The notes: generated by a model not told the origin, from the sequence alone. DNA of 64,000 bases from Amycolatopsis jiangsuensis (GCF_014204865.1 NZ_JACHMG010000001.1:3250501-3314500); one strand, 5' to 3'; shown: positions 11,794-20,487, counted from the stretch's first letter. A program made the numbers and translations.

Positions 11794-12561
11794 TCACAGC
11801 GGGGTGACGTAGGCCCCGGAGATGCCGCCGTCGACGAGGAATTGGGAGGCGGTGATGAAGCTCGCGTCGTCGCTGGCGAGGAAGGCCACCGCGGCGGCGA
11901 TCTCCTCCGGCTCGGCGAACCGGCCGAGCGGCACGTGCACCAGCCGCCGCGCCGCGCGCTCCGGATCCTTCGCGAACAGCTCCTCAAGCAGCGGTGTGTT
12001 CACCGGGCCCGGGCACAGCGCGTTGACCCGGATGTTCTCCCGCGCGAACTGGACGCCCAGCTCACGCGTCATCGCGAGCACTCCGCCCTTGGACGCGGTG
12101 TAGGAGATCTGCGACGTCGCCGCGCCCAGCACCGCGACGAACGACGCCGTGTTCACGATCGCACCCTTGCCCTGGCGCTGCATGTGCGGCAGGACGGCCT
12201 TGCAGCACAGGTACACCGAGGTGAGATTGACCCGCTGCACCTTCTCCCACGCCTCGATGCCGGTGGTGAGGATGGAATCGTCCTCGGGCGGCGAGATGCC
12301 CGCGTTGTTGAACGCCACGTCGACCGTGCCGAATTCGTCGACAGTGGCCTGGAACAGCGCGTCGACCTGCTCGGCGTCGGTCACGTCGGTCTGTACGAAC
12401 CGGCCGCCCACCTCGTCGGCCGCCGCCTTGCCCTGCTCCGGGGTGACGTCGGCGATCACCACCTTGGCTCCCTCGTCTGCCAGCCGACGGGCGGCGGCGA
12501 GGCCGATCCCGCTCGCCCCGCCGGTGATGACCACGACGCGGTCCTCGAAACGCTGCACCAT
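11794..12561 (-). CDS. SDR-family NAD(P)-dependent oxidoreductase
   Basis: A classical 255-aa short-chain dehydrogenase. The cofactor motif TGGASGIG is followed by the acidic D at the end of beta-2 (VVIADV), which favours NAD(H). NNAGIS and the catalytic S...YTASKGG (Y-x-x-x-K) are present, with the C-terminal VDGGISGAYVTPL. Two in-frame ATGs exist. GGAGG is 1 nt from the first (12570) and 10 nt from the second (12561), so I take 12561. It is the last gene of the gamma-glutamylation operon, 19 bp after the aldehyde dehydrogenase. It probably oxidises or reduces a pathway alcohol or aldehyde; its substrate is not evident. Confidence 0.88.
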   Translation of the reverse strand: MVQRFEDRVVVITGGASGIGLAAARRLADEGAKVVIADVTPEQGKAAADEVGGRFVQTDVTDAEQVDALFQATVDEFGTVDVAFNNAGISPPEDDSILTTGIEAWEKVQRVNLTSVYLCCKAVLPHMQRQGKGAIVNTASFVAVLGAATSQISYTASKGGVLAMTRELGVQFARENIRVNALCPGPVNTPLLEELFAKDPERAARRLVHVPLGRFAEPEEIAAAVAFLASDDASFITASQFLVDGGISGAYVTPL

Positions 12562-12580
12562 CTGGTTCATGCCTCCGTGT

Positions 12581-13963
12581 TCAGGACGTGCTCAGGAAAA
12601 CGTTCTTCGTCTCGGTGAACGCCGCGGCGGCGTCCGGGCCCAGCTCCCGCCCCAGCCCCGACTGCTTGAAGCCGCCGAACGGCGTCCAGTAGCGGACCGA
12701 GGCGTGCGAATTGACCGACAGGTTCCCGGCTTCCACCGCGCGCGACACCCGGAACGCACGGCCGACGTCGCGGGTCCAGATCGATCCGGACAGCCCGTAG
12801 TCGGTGTGGTTGGCCATGCGGACCGCTTCGTCCTCGTCGCGGAAGCGCAGGACCGCGACGACCGGGCCGAAGATCTCGTCGCGGGCGAGCGGATCGGCCA
12901 GCCCGGACGGCGTCACCACCGTGGGCGCGAACCAGTAGCCCGGCCCGTCCGGGGCGCTGCCGCGGAAGGCCACCGGCGTTCCGTCACCGACGTAGGAGGA
13001 GACCTTCGCGTGGTGCGCCGCGGAAATCAGCGGGCCCATCTCGCTCGTCTCCGCACCCGGGTCGCCGACGACGACACCTCGCACGGCCGGCTCCAGCAGC
13101 TCCATGAACCGGTCGAACACGGTGTCCTGCACCAGGATCAGCGACCGCGCGCAGCAGTCCTGACCGGCGTTGTCGAACACCCCGTACGGCGCGGTCGCGG
13201 CGGCCTGCTCCAGGTCGGCGTCGTCGAACACCACGTTCGCGTTCTTGCCGCCCAGCTCCAGCGTCACGCGCTTCACCTGCTCCGCGCAGCCGGCCATGAT
13301 CTGCTTGCCGACCTCGGTCGAACCGGTGAACACGACCTTGCGCACCGCCGGATGCGTCACGAACCGTTGCCCCACCACCGATCCTTTGCCCGGCAGCACC
13401 TGGAACACGTCGTCCGGGAGGCCCGCCTCGCGGGCCAGCTCGGCCAGCCGCAGCGCGGTCAGCGGGGTCAGCTCGGCGGGTTTGAGCACCACCGTGTTGC
13501 CCGCCGCCAGCGCCGGTGCGAACCCCCAGCCGGCGATCGGCATCGGAAAGTTCCACGGCACGATCACCCCGACCACGCCGAGCGGCTCGTGGAACGTGAC
13601 GTTCACCCCGCCTGGCACCGGGATCTGCTGGCCCAGCAGGCGTTCCGGCGCGCCGGCGTAGTACTCCAGCACGTCGCGGACGTTGCCGGCCTCCCAGCGG
13701 GCGTTGCCGATCGTGTGCCCGGAATTCGCCACCTCCAGCCGCGCCAGGTTCTCCCGGTCGGCGTCCACGGCGGCGGCGAATCGGCGCAGCAGCCGGGCCC
13801 GATCGCCCGGCTCCACCGCCCGCCACGCCGGGAACGCGGCCTGCGCACGGGCGATCGCCGCGTCCGTTTCCGCGGCACTGGTGAGCGGAACCTGGCGGAC
13901 CACCTGCTCGGTGGCCGGATTGAGTACGTCGAAACTGCCCGCCGTGTCGGCTGCGTTCGTCAT
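12581..13963 (-). CDS. Aldehyde dehydrogenase (probably gamma-glutamyl-aminoaldehyde type)
   Basis: The 460-aa ALDH-superfamily enzyme has the proton relay/cofactor asparagine in VPWNFPM, the NAD motif FTGSTEVG (212-219), the catalytic glutamate E236 in LELGGKN, and the nucleophilic cysteine C270 in NAGQDCC. Start ATG 13963 has GGGAGG upstream and overlaps the stop of the C26 hydrolase gene (ATGA, 13960-13963), so the two are coupled. In the Puu pathway this position is filled by PuuC, which oxidises gamma-glutamyl-gamma-aminobutyraldehyde. The neighbours support that role, but the substrate is inferred. Confidence 0.9.
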   Translation of the reverse strand: MTNAADTAGSFDVLNPATEQVVRQVPLTSAAETDAAIARAQAAFPAWRAVEPGDRARLLRRFAAAVDADRENLARLEVANSGHTIGNARWEAGNVRDVLEYYAGAPERLLGQQIPVPGGVNVTFHEPLGVVGVIVPWNFPMPIAGWGFAPALAAGNTVVLKPAELTPLTALRLAELAREAGLPDDVFQVLPGKGSVVGQRFVTHPAVRKVVFTGSTEVGKQIMAGCAEQVKRVTLELGGKNANVVFDDADLEQAAATAPYGVFDNAGQDCCARSLILVQDTVFDRFMELLEPAVRGVVVGDPGAETSEMGPLISAAHHAKVSSYVGDGTPVAFRGSAPDGPGYWFAPTVVTPSGLADPLARDEIFGPVVAVLRFRDEDEAVRMANHTDYGLSGSIWTRDVGRAFRVSRAVEAGNLSVNSHASVRYWTPFGGFKQSGLGRELGPDAAAAFTETKNVFLSTS

Positions 13964-14682
13964 CTGCCCTCCCGCGCGGCGTTCACCAGAGCGGCGAACA
14001 ACCGGACGTCGTCGGTGTCCTGTTCCGGATGCCACTGCACGCCGAGCACGAATCCACCGGACAGCTCGGCTGCTTCGATCGTGCCGTCCGCGGCACGGCC
14101 GGAGGCGACCAGTCCCACACCGAGCCGGTCGACGGCCTGGTGGTGGTAGCAGCGCGCCTTCGTCTCGGTGCCGAAGATCGCGGCGGCACGGCTGCCCGGG
14201 GTCAACGCGACCGAGGTCGTACCGAACGTCGCCCGAGCCGGTTGGTGTGCCGTGCTGCCGAGGGATTCCGGCAGGTGCTGGGCCAACGTGCCGCCGAGGG
14301 CGACGTTGATCACCTGCATCCCGCGGCACACGCCCAGCACGGGCTTTCCCGCGGCCCGGGCGGCCGCGAACAGACCGGCTTCGAAGACGTCCCGCTCCGG
14401 ACGGCTGGCGGTGGACGGGTGCGGCTCCTGCCCGTAGCGGCCGGGATCGACGTCCGCGCCCCCGGTGAGCACGAGGCCGTCGACCCGTGCCACGAGCTCG
14501 TCGTACGCCGCGGTGACCGGTGGCAGCAGCACCGGGATGCCGCCCGCGGCCACGACACATTCGGAGTAGACCCGGTGCAGCACCGTGGCTTCCGCGTCCC
14601 AGACGACGAACTTCGCGGGCTCCGCATACGTGGTGAGGCCGATGACCGGCACGTCAGAGGAGTCACAGGCGTTCGAAACCAC
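13960..14682 (-). CDS. Class C26 gamma-glutamyl hydrolase (PuuD-like)
   Basis: The 240-aa glutamine-amidotransferase-fold peptidase has the nucleophile elbow GVCRGMQVINVALGG with its catalytic cysteine, the upstream LTGGADVDPGRYG, and the C-terminal GVQWHPEQD carrying the catalytic His/Glu. PuuD-type enzymes remove glutamate from gamma-glutamyl-GABA. The start used (GTG 14682) overlaps the end of the ligase gene by 20 bp and has GGGAACGGA upstream. A GTG at 14652 is possible. Tight overlaps on both sides place it in one transcript with the ligase and the dehydrogenases. Confidence 0.9.
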   Translation of the reverse strand: MVSNACDSSDVPVIGLTTYAEPAKFVVWDAEATVLHRVYSECVVAAGGIPVLLPPVTAAYDELVARVDGLVLTGGADVDPGRYGQEPHPSTASRPERDVFEAGLFAAARAAGKPVLGVCRGMQVINVALGGTLAQHLPESLGSTAHQPARATFGTTSVALTPGSRAAAIFGTETKARCYHHQAVDRLGVGLVASGRAADGTIEAAELSGGFVLGVQWHPEQDTDDVRLFAALVNAAREGR

Positions 14683-16027
14683 GGATCCGTTCCCAATCCG
14701 TCACCGCGCTCTCGAAGGCCGCCAGCTCGACCCGCGCGGCGTTGAGGTAGTGGTCGACGACCTCGTCGCCGAAGGCGTCACGCGCGATACGGCTCTCGTC
14801 GAGCGCCGCGGCCGCCTCGGTGAGCGTCGTGGGCACGACTGGCTTGCCGGAGGTGTAGGCGTTGCCGGAGAACTCGGGCTCCAGCGTCAGCTCGTTCTCG
14901 ATGCCGTGCAGACCGGCAGCGACGAGCGCGGCGACCGCGAGGTACGGGTTCACGTCCCCACCGGGCACCCGGTTCTCCACGCGCAGCGACTCGCCGTGCC
15001 CGACCACGCGCAGCGCGCAGGTGCGGTTGTCGGTGCCCCAGGCGATCGCGGTCGGCGCGAAACTCCCGCGGACGAACCGCTTGTAGGAGTTGATGTTCGG
15101 CGCGAAGAAGCAGGTCAGCTCTCGCAGCGCGGCCAGCTGCCCGGCGAGGAAGTGCTCCATCAACGGCGAGAAACCGTGCTCGCCGTCGCCGGCCAGCACC
15201 GGGTCGCCGGAGGCGGAACGCAGGCTGAGGTGGACGTGACAGGAGTTGCCCTCGCGCTCGTTGTACTTCGCCATGAACGTGAGGCTCTTGCCCTCCTGCG
15301 CGGCGATCTCCTTCGCGCCGTTCTTGTAGACGCTGTGGTTGTCGCAGGTGGCCAGCGCTTCGGCGTAGCGAAAAGCGATCTCCTGCTGCCCCGGGTTGCA
15401 CTCGCCCTTCACCGATTCGGGGTACAGGCCGGCGCCGGCCATCTCGGTGCGGATGCGGCGCAGCAGCGGTTCGAGCCGGGCGGTGCCGAGCATCGAGTAG
15501 TCGACGTTGTACTGGTTGGCCGGGGTCAGGCCGTGGTAGCGCTTGTCCCAGGCCGTTTCGTACGAGTCGTCGAAGACGATGAACTCCAGCTCGGTGCCCA
15601 CGTACGCGCCGAGGCCGCGGTCGGCGAGCCGGTCCAGCTGGCGGCGCAGGATCTGCCGCGGCGACACGGCGACGGACCCGCCCTGCACCCGTTCGACGTC
15701 CGCGAGCACCAGTGCCGTGCCCTCGTGCCACGGGATCTCACGCAGCGTGTCGAAATCCGGGCGCAGTACGAAGTCGCCGTAGCCGCGCTCCCAGGACGAG
15801 ATCTCGTACCCGTCGACGGTGTTCATGTCCACGTCCACGGCGAGCAGGTAATTGCACGCCTCGGTGGCGTGGTGGGCGACCTCTTCCAGGAAGTACTCGG
15901 CCGAACAGCGCTTGCCCTGGAGCCGGCCCTGCATGTCGGTGAGGGCGACGAGCACCGTGTCGATCGTGCCCGCCGCCACCCGCTCCCGGAGCGCGTCCAG
16001 CGTGAGCAACCCTCGCCTGCCTGCCAT
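14663..16027 (-). CDS. Glutamine-synthetase-like gamma-glutamyl ligase (PuuA/GlnA3 type)
   Basis: The 454-aa protein has the GS fold but is shorter and more divergent than GlnA. Seen are DMQGRLQGKR near the N-terminus, GTELEFIVF, the active-site region ECNPGQQEIAFRYAEA, the HVHLSL metal/ATP motif, and NRTCALRVVGHG with the arginines of the substrate site. The N-terminal Asp-rich loop and adenylylation site of GlnA are not apparent. With a C26 hydrolase, an ALDH and an SDR downstream, the likely role is glutamylation of putrescine, another polyamine or ethanolamine as the first step of catabolism. Start ATG 16027 has GGGACGG upstream. That site overlaps an inverted repeat. Confidence 0.87.
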   Translation of the reverse strand: MAGRRGLLTLDALRERVAAGTIDTVLVALTDMQGRLQGKRCSAEYFLEEVAHHATEACNYLLAVDVDMNTVDGYEISSWERGYGDFVLRPDFDTLREIPWHEGTALVLADVERVQGGSVAVSPRQILRRQLDRLADRGLGAYVGTELEFIVFDDSYETAWDKRYHGLTPANQYNVDYSMLGTARLEPLLRRIRTEMAGAGLYPESVKGECNPGQQEIAFRYAEALATCDNHSVYKNGAKEIAAQEGKSLTFMAKYNEREGNSCHVHLSLRSASGDPVLAGDGEHGFSPLMEHFLAGQLAALRELTCFFAPNINSYKRFVRGSFAPTAIAWGTDNRTCALRVVGHGESLRVENRVPGGDVNPYLAVAALVAAGLHGIENELTLEPEFSGNAYTSGKPVVPTTLTEAAAALDESRIARDAFGDEVVDHYLNAARVELAAFESAVTDWERIRGFERL

Positions 16028-16034
16028 CGCACCG

Positions 16035-16048
16035 TCCCAAAGGTTTGG
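16035..16048. promoter_or_regulatory. Inverted repeat over the ligase ribosome-binding region
   Basis: CCCAAA-GG-TTTGGG is a perfect 6-bp inverted repeat with a 2-bp centre, 8 bp before the ligase ATG; its GGG is part of the presumed Shine-Dalgarno. A related CCAAAGG...CCTTTTGG pair lies at about 16103-16130. It could be an operator or an RNA control element; the regulator is unknown. Confidence 0.45.
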
Positions 16049-16067
16049 GTGGGATCCTTTGCGCGTT

Positions 16068-16097
16068 CTTCCTACCTGCCCGCCGCGGCGCGGTCAA
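16068..16097 (-). promoter_or_regulatory. Candidate promoter of the gamma-glutamylation operon
   Basis: On the minus strand TTGACC (16092-16097) and TAGGAA (16068-16073) are 18 nt apart, about 40 bp before the ligase start. The -35 is good and the -10 is weak. Confidence 0.35.
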
Positions 16098-16239
16098 TCC
16101 GACCAAAGGTATGCTTCCAGTCCTTTTGGCGGCGTCCGCTCTGTCCGGGATGCCCGGCTGAGAAGAAACTGTGAATCGGCCCGTTCCGGGACCAAATGCG
16201 GGGTCTTCTACGTTGGACAGGGCAAGAGAGGTGAGAGGG

Positions 16240-16761
16240 ATGACTGAAGCATTCACGCAGGCCAGGTTCAGCCAGCAGCCGGCGAGGCCGCAGTACCCGA
16301 CGCTGCCCACGGGGTGGCCGATCGGGTCCTACGAGTCCTACGAGCAGGCGCAGCGGGCGGTCGACCACCTCGCCGGCACCGACTTTCCGGTCACCGACGT
16401 GACCATCGTCGGCGTGCAGCCGATGCTCGTGGAGCGGATCGCCGGCCGGATGAGCTGGAGCAAGATGCTCGGCAGCGCGGCCATGTCCGGTGCCGTTTTC
16501 GGCCTGTTCCTCGGGTTGGTGCTGAGCATGCTCAACCCGGGTGCCGGCCTGCTGCCGATCGTGCTCGGCCTGGTCGCGGGGATCGCGTTCAACCTGCTGT
16601 TCGGCGCCCTCGGCTACGCGGCCAACCGCAACAAGCGCGGTTTCGTCTCGCAGAGCCAGCTGGTCGCCCAGCGCTACGACGTACTCTCCCAGCCCCGCAA
16701 CGCCGAACGCGGCCGCGAACTCCTGGCAGACCTCGCGGCCCGCTCGGCGTTCGGACACTGA
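16240..16761 (+). CDS. General-stress-protein 17M-like membrane protein
   Basis: The 173-aa product has an N-terminal YflT/GSP17M-like domain (W-P-I-G-S-Y-E-S-Y-E-Q-A-Q-R-A-V-D-H-L about 26-44, then VTDVTIVGVQPMLVERI). Two closely spaced hydrophobic helices follow (about 80-125, rich in Gly/Leu/Val), then a basic C-terminal tail. Function is unknown beyond the family's association with general stress. I chose ATG 16240 because GAGAGGG precedes it. An upstream in-frame ATG at 16171 would add 23 residues. It is transcribed divergently from the gamma-glutamylation operon and is followed by repeat array A. Confidence 0.75.
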   Translation: MTEAFTQARFSQQPARPQYPTLPTGWPIGSYESYEQAQRAVDHLAGTDFPVTDVTIVGVQPMLVERIAGRMSWSKMLGSAAMSGAVFGLFLGLVLSMLNPGAGLLPIVLGLVAGIAFNLLFGALGYAANRNKRGFVSQSQLVAQRYDVLSQPRNAERGRELLADLAARSAFGH

Positions 16762-16854
16762 CCCGGCACCACTCCGCCGCCGGCCGGCCGGGTGCGGTCC
16801 CGGCGGTGGCCTCCGCCGGCCGTTGATGCCGGAGGAGGCGCCGGGCTCCGGCGT

Positions 16855-17640
16855 GGGTGCCGGGTTTTGGTGCGGGACTTGCGTGCAGGGCTTTCGCCAC
16901 TGAACGGCAACGCCGGCTCTGGTGCCGGATTTCAGCGCCGGACCTGCGTACAGGGCTCTCGCCACTCAACGACGACGCCGAAACCGGCGCCAACGACGCC
17001 ACCGGACACGGACCCAACTCCGGCACCGGACCACGGTGCCGGATCTCGCCGGATTTCGATGCCGGACCTGCGCACAGGCGTCTCGCCACTCAACGGCGAC
17101 ACCGGACTTCGGTGCCCGACATCGCAGCCGACGACGGACCGGACTCCGGCACCCGGCCACGGTGCCGGAGCCCGATGCCGGACCTCCGCACAGGAGTCTC
17201 GCCACTCAACGACGACGCCAGAACCCGATGCCGGCGACGCCAGCTGACGACGGACCGGACTCCGATACCAGGCCACGGTGCCGGAGCCCGATGCCGGACC
17301 TCCGCACAGGAGTCTCGCCACCAAACGGCGACACCGGACCACGGTGCCCGACATCGCCAGCCGACGACGGACCGGCACCGGCACCGGCACCGGCACCGGC
17401 ACCGGACCACAGTGTCGGATTTCGGTGCCGGACCTGCGTACAAGGCTCTCGCCACTCAACGACGACACCAGAACCCTGCACCGACGACGCCACCGGACAA
17501 CGGACCGGACTCCGGACCTGCGCACAGGAGTCTCGCCACCAAAAGACCACACCAGAACCCGGCGCCGGCGACGCCACCGGACGACAGACCGGACTCCGGC
17601 GCCGGGGCTGGTGCTGTGTCGCACAAGGTCGACGAAGTAG
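16855..17640. repeat. Degenerate repeat array A, about 118-bp period, 7 units
   Basis: The conserved block GGACCTSCGCACAGGNGT followed by TCGCCACTCAACGRCGAC recurs at 16875, 16940, 17064, 17180, 17296, 17430 and 17514 (first base of GGACYT). The spacings are 65, 124, 116, 116, 134 and 84 bp. Units 4 and 5 are nearly identical over their first 40 bp. Between the blocks lie variable CCGG-rich stretches such as GACGACGGACCGGACTCCGG. All frames stay open for long stretches because of the composition, but no start, ribosome site or recognisable domain supports a gene. The array lies between the 3' ends of the stress-protein and HAAS-protein genes. Confidence 0.8.
17371..17406. repeat. ACCGGC hexanucleotide microsatellite inside array A
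   Basis: Five perfect tandem ACCGGC units (17371-17400) followed by ACCGGA. This is a slippage-prone tract embedded between units 5 and 6 of array A and accounts for their longer 134-bp spacing. Confidence 0.85.
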
Positions 17641-17941
17641 CGGCGGCGTAACCAGGATCTCGTCAGTGTTCAGATCGGTGCTCACCGGCTTGGACGCTCA
17701 CCAGCCAGCCTTGCCTGCCGAACATTCGTCCCACAGCGCTGGCTCCCGGCTCACCACCCGTCCAGGCACCGGACCGGCGGCCCGGGGCAGCTGACTCGGG
17801 TACGTCGCGGCCCAAACCGCCAGACCCGAGACGTCCCCGAAACCCCGACCGGCCGCCGCGGCGGCCGGCAGGTCCACTCCCACCACGACACGACGGGCGC
17901 CCCGGGCCATTGCGGTCCGGAGGCCCGTCGCAAAGGGAGAC
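17641..17941. other. Spacer between array A and the HAAS gene, no gene seen
   Basis: About 300 bp of ordinary-composition DNA. A 70-codon minus-strand frame (17698-17910) has no ribosome site and lies beyond the terminator of the gene upstream, so I do not call it. Confidence 0.5.
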
Positions 17942-17970
17942 GGGGGAGCAGCCCCGACCTCTGCTCCCCC
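17942..17970 (-). terminator. Terminator hairpin after the HAAS membrane protein gene
   Basis: GGGGGAGCAG (17942-17951) pairs perfectly with CTGCTCCCCC (17961-17970) across a 9-nt loop, 15 bp past the stop of the minus-strand gene at 17985. It is a strong 10-bp G/C stem without a clear U-run. Confidence 0.65.
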
Positions 17971-17984
17971 GCCCCCGCGCGGCT

Positions 17985-19322
17985 CTACCTCGTGGGCGGA
18001 GCGGGCTTGGCCGGCGAACCGGTCGTCGACGGGGCACTCGCCTGGGTGCTCGAAGCAGTACCCGAGCCTGTGCCCGAAGCCGGCGCGCCCGACGGCTGCG
18101 TGCCGGGAGCCGGGGTACCCGGGCTGGGCGTGCCCGATGGCGTCGGGGTGCTCGAGCCCGGCTTCGGGATCGCCGCCGCGAACGGGACCCCGTCGTCCTC
18201 GCGGCAGTAGGACCGGCTGCTGTTGTAGCCGTCCAGATTGCCCCGGTCGTCCTGCACGCCCTCCACGATCTTCGGCCGCGGGAAGCGGTTGTCCGAACCC
18301 CGCGTCGCGGTGGTGCCGGTGTCCTGCTCGCAGCCGTACCGGGTGATCGTGAGCGGACGGCCCTGCTCGTCGTACAGGTAGACGTCCTTGAGCGGCTTGC
18401 CATCCGAGTCGAACGCGTACACGTTCCGCAGTTCCTCGTCGCCGTAGCTCAGCTGCTGGTTGCCGTAGTCGTCGGTGGCCGGCGTGGAGTACGACGCGTT
18501 GCCCGCGTAGTACGAACCGCGGTTGTCGATCTGTTCGATCGCCGCTCCGAGACCACCGAACACGCCACCGACCACGAACGCCGAAATCGGTACCGCGAGC
18601 CACAACAGCCTGCGGTCCCGGCGGGTCCGCGGCCCGGCCCAGACCACCGCGACAGCGGCCACCACCAGAAACGGAAGCAGCGCCGCGGCGTACGTGTTCC
18701 GCACCATCAGCAGCAGGCCGAACAGCACCAGCACCGCCGCGCAGAGCAGCCACCAAGCCGGCGTCAGCGCCCCAAGGTAGGCCGCCGAACGTTCCCCCCG
18801 ACCTTCGCGCCACGTCCGCATCGACTCCCGCAGCTTGCCGACCTCGGGCAGGTCCAGCACCGACTGGATCCCCCGCCGCATCAGCAGCCACAGACTCACC
18901 GCGAACACCGGCGCCAGCACCAGCACCCCGACGAGCGGGTCCGGATCGACCGATACCGCTGCCGAAAACGCCAGCAGCGCCATCCCCAGCGCGACGGTCA
19001 CCATGCCCCACAAGGCGATCCGCGGTGCGACCGGACTCGGCGCCGCCGGCTTCACCAGTACCTCGGTGGCCCCGTCCCCGCCCGGCGGCGGAGCCGGATA
19101 ACCGCCGGCCGCCCGCAGTTCCGCCGCATAGCTTTCCGGCGTGCCGAGCCCTTCGACGAGCGCCTCGACCCGTGCCGAAGCACCCAGCTCGGCCTCCATC
19201 TCGGCCAGATGCGGCCGGACGTCCTCCAGGATCTCCTCGACCTCCCCGGCGGGCAGGTCGGCGAGCGCAGTGCGGACCCTTGCCAGGTACACCCGCACGG
19301 CGGTGGGCTTTTCCGTACTCAT
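17985..19322 (-). CDS. HAAS-domain membrane protein with secreted repeat-poor tail
   Basis: The 445-aa protein starts with a helical HAAS (DUF1700-like) signalling domain (about 1-75: LADLPAGEVEEILEDVRPHLAEME, GTPESYAAELRAAGG). It has a linker, then about four membrane helices (100-250). A 100-residue extracytoplasmic region is rich in YxxxG/D repeats (STPATDDYGNQQLSYGDEEL, LYDEQGRPLTITRYGCEQD). A long Pro/Thr/Ser/Gly tail (about 385-445) looks like a cell-wall spacer. HAAS proteins are typically encoded next to PadR regulators, as here (112 bp upstream, same strand), and are thought to be membrane partners of the regulated system. No enzymatic function can be claimed. Confidence 0.75.
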   Translation of the reverse strand: MSTEKPTAVRVYLARVRTALADLPAGEVEEILEDVRPHLAEMEAELGASARVEALVEGLGTPESYAAELRAAGGYPAPPPGGDGATEVLVKPAAPSPVAPRIALWGMVTVALGMALLAFSAAVSVDPDPLVGVLVLAPVFAVSLWLLMRRGIQSVLDLPEVGKLRESMRTWREGRGERSAAYLGALTPAWWLLCAAVLVLFGLLLMVRNTYAAALLPFLVVAAVAVVWAGPRTRRDRRLLWLAVPISAFVVGGVFGGLGAAIEQIDNRGSYYAGNASYSTPATDDYGNQQLSYGDEELRNVYAFDSDGKPLKDVYLYDEQGRPLTITRYGCEQDTGTTATRGSDNRFPRPKIVEGVQDDRGNLDGYNSSRSYCREDDGVPFAAAIPKPGSSTPTPSGTPSPGTPAPGTQPSGAPASGTGSGTASSTQASAPSTTGSPAKPAPPTR

Positions 19323-19434
19323 CCTGCTTCTCCCCGTGTCTTTCCCGCCTCGCGGAAGTCCAGCCTTGTTCCTCCGGCGACCCCTGCGCCGCCCGTCACC
19401 CGCCTCCGGCAGGTAACTCGAGCGGATTGTGTGC

Positions 19435-19758
19435 TCATGTCGCCTCCTTGAGCAGTTGCCCCATCGCCGAAGCGAAGCTGCGCCACGTACTCACCGATTC
19501 AGTGAGCCGCAGCCTGCCCGGTTCGTTGAGGCTGTAGTACTTGCGGTGCGGGCCTTCTTCACTGGGCACCACGTACGACGTGAGCAGCCCGGCCTTGTAC
19601 AGCCGCCGCAGCGTGCCGTACACCGACGCGTCGCCCACCTCCTCCAGGCCGGCGACACGGAGTCTTCGAAGCACGTCGTAGCCGTACCCGTCCTCGTCAC
19701 GCAGCACCGCCAGCACCGCCAGGTCCAGCACTCCCTTGAGCAGCTGACTGATCTCCAC
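19435..19758 (-). CDS. PadR-family transcriptional regulator
   Basis: The 107-aa protein is a minimal PadR winged helix: LLKGVLDLAVLAVLRDEDGYGYDVLRRL, GDASVYGTLRRLYKAGLL, then the wing VVPSEEGPHRKYYSLNEPGR. A short C-terminal dimerisation helix follows. Start GTG 19758 has GGAGGG 4-5 nt upstream. It is co-directional with, and 112 bp upstream of, the HAAS membrane protein, the usual pairing, so it probably represses that small operon. Confidence 0.9.
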   Translation of the reverse strand: MEISQLLKGVLDLAVLAVLRDEDGYGYDVLRRLRVAGLEEVGDASVYGTLRRLYKAGLLTSYVVPSEEGPHRKYYSLNEPGRLRLTESVSTWRSFASAMGQLLKEAT

Positions 19759-19872
19759 GACACCCTCCAGGTCTTGCGCTTGGAACGGTACCACGCATAG
19801 CGCAGTAGTGCGCACGGCATTACGCCAAGCCGTGCGCGAGCCACGAGCAGACGCATCCGCGGCCACTTCGGG

Positions 19873-19908
19873 GTATACAGCGTATACAGCGTGGTCTACG
19901 CTGTATAC
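19873..19908. promoter_or_regulatory. Operator with three GTATACAGC half-sites abutting a TetR start codon
   Basis: A perfect inverted repeat of 11 bp, GTATACAGCGT (19882-19892) and ACGCTGTATAC (19898-19908), has a 5-bp centre. A third direct half-site GTATACAG lies at 19873-19880. The repeat ends on the base before the ATG at 19909, leaving no room for a Shine-Dalgarno. The mRNA may therefore be leaderless, with TACGCT (19897-19902) as a possible -10. The obvious binder is the TetR protein encoded immediately downstream. Confidence 0.75.
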
Positions 19909-20487
19909 ATGAGCACGCCGACCGCGGAGCGGATCGCAACCGCCGCCCGGGAAATCCTCGCCGCCGAGGGAACCGCCGCAGTGACCATGCGCCGCGTCGC
20001 CGAGGCCACCGGGATCACCCCGATGGCGATCTACCGGCACTACGACAACCGCGAGGTGCTGCTGCGCGCGGTCGCCACCACCGCGGCGCGAGAGCTCGCC
20101 GAGGTGTGGCGGGAGCCGGCTCCGAACGAGGACTGGGCTGCCCGTTTCGACCTGCTGCAGGACCGTTTCCTCGATTTCGCCGTCGGCCAGCCGCACCTCT
20201 ACCGCTTCCTGATGACCGACGACTGGGCGCAGGCGCGGCGGTTCCCCGGCGATTTCCGCGACCACGGCGGGCCACCGCTCGCCGAGCTGGTCCGCCTGGT
20301 CGAAGAGGGCATGCGGACCGGTGTACTGCGTGAGGACGACCCGCTGGAGGTCGCGCTGACCGTGAGCACGCAAACCCAGGGGATGGTGCTGCTCTACCTT
20401 TCCGGCCGGATCGAAACGTCCGAAGTGGACTTCCGAGCGATGTGTCACCGGTCGGCTTGGAGGATTTTCGATGGTCTCAACGCGTGA
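19909..20487 (+). CDS. TetR-family regulator coupled to an Lnt-like gene
   Basis: The 192-aa product has the TetR HTH (A-A-R-E-I-L-A-A-E-G-T-A-A-V-T-M-R-R-V-A then TGITPMAIYRHYDNREVLLRAV) and a C-terminal sensor domain of the WHG type (QDRFLDFAVGQPHLYRFLM). I start at ATG 19909, directly after the operator; an in-frame ATG at 19891 would fall inside it. The last 17 bp overlap the start of the acyltransferase-like gene. Regulator and enzyme are thus translationally linked and probably auto-repressed together. Confidence 0.88.
   Translation: MSTPTAERIATAAREILAAEGTAAVTMRRVAEATGITPMAIYRHYDNREVLLRAVATTAARELAEVWREPAPNEDWAARFDLLQDRFLDFAVGQPHLYRFLMTDDWAQARRFPGDFRDHGGPPLAELVRLVEEGMRTGVLREDDPLEVALTVSTQTQGMVLLYLSGRIETSEVDFRAMCHRSAWRIFDGLNA

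Noticed and set aside
16932..17651. Long open frames on both strands through array A (for example 230-264 codons)
   Set aside because: They follow from G/C-rich repeats lacking A/T-rich stops. There is no ribosome site, start preference or domain, and unit lengths are not multiples of three.
17698..17910. 70-codon minus-strand frame downstream of the HAAS gene
   Set aside because: It lies past a terminator hairpin, has no Shine-Dalgarno and no recognisable motif.
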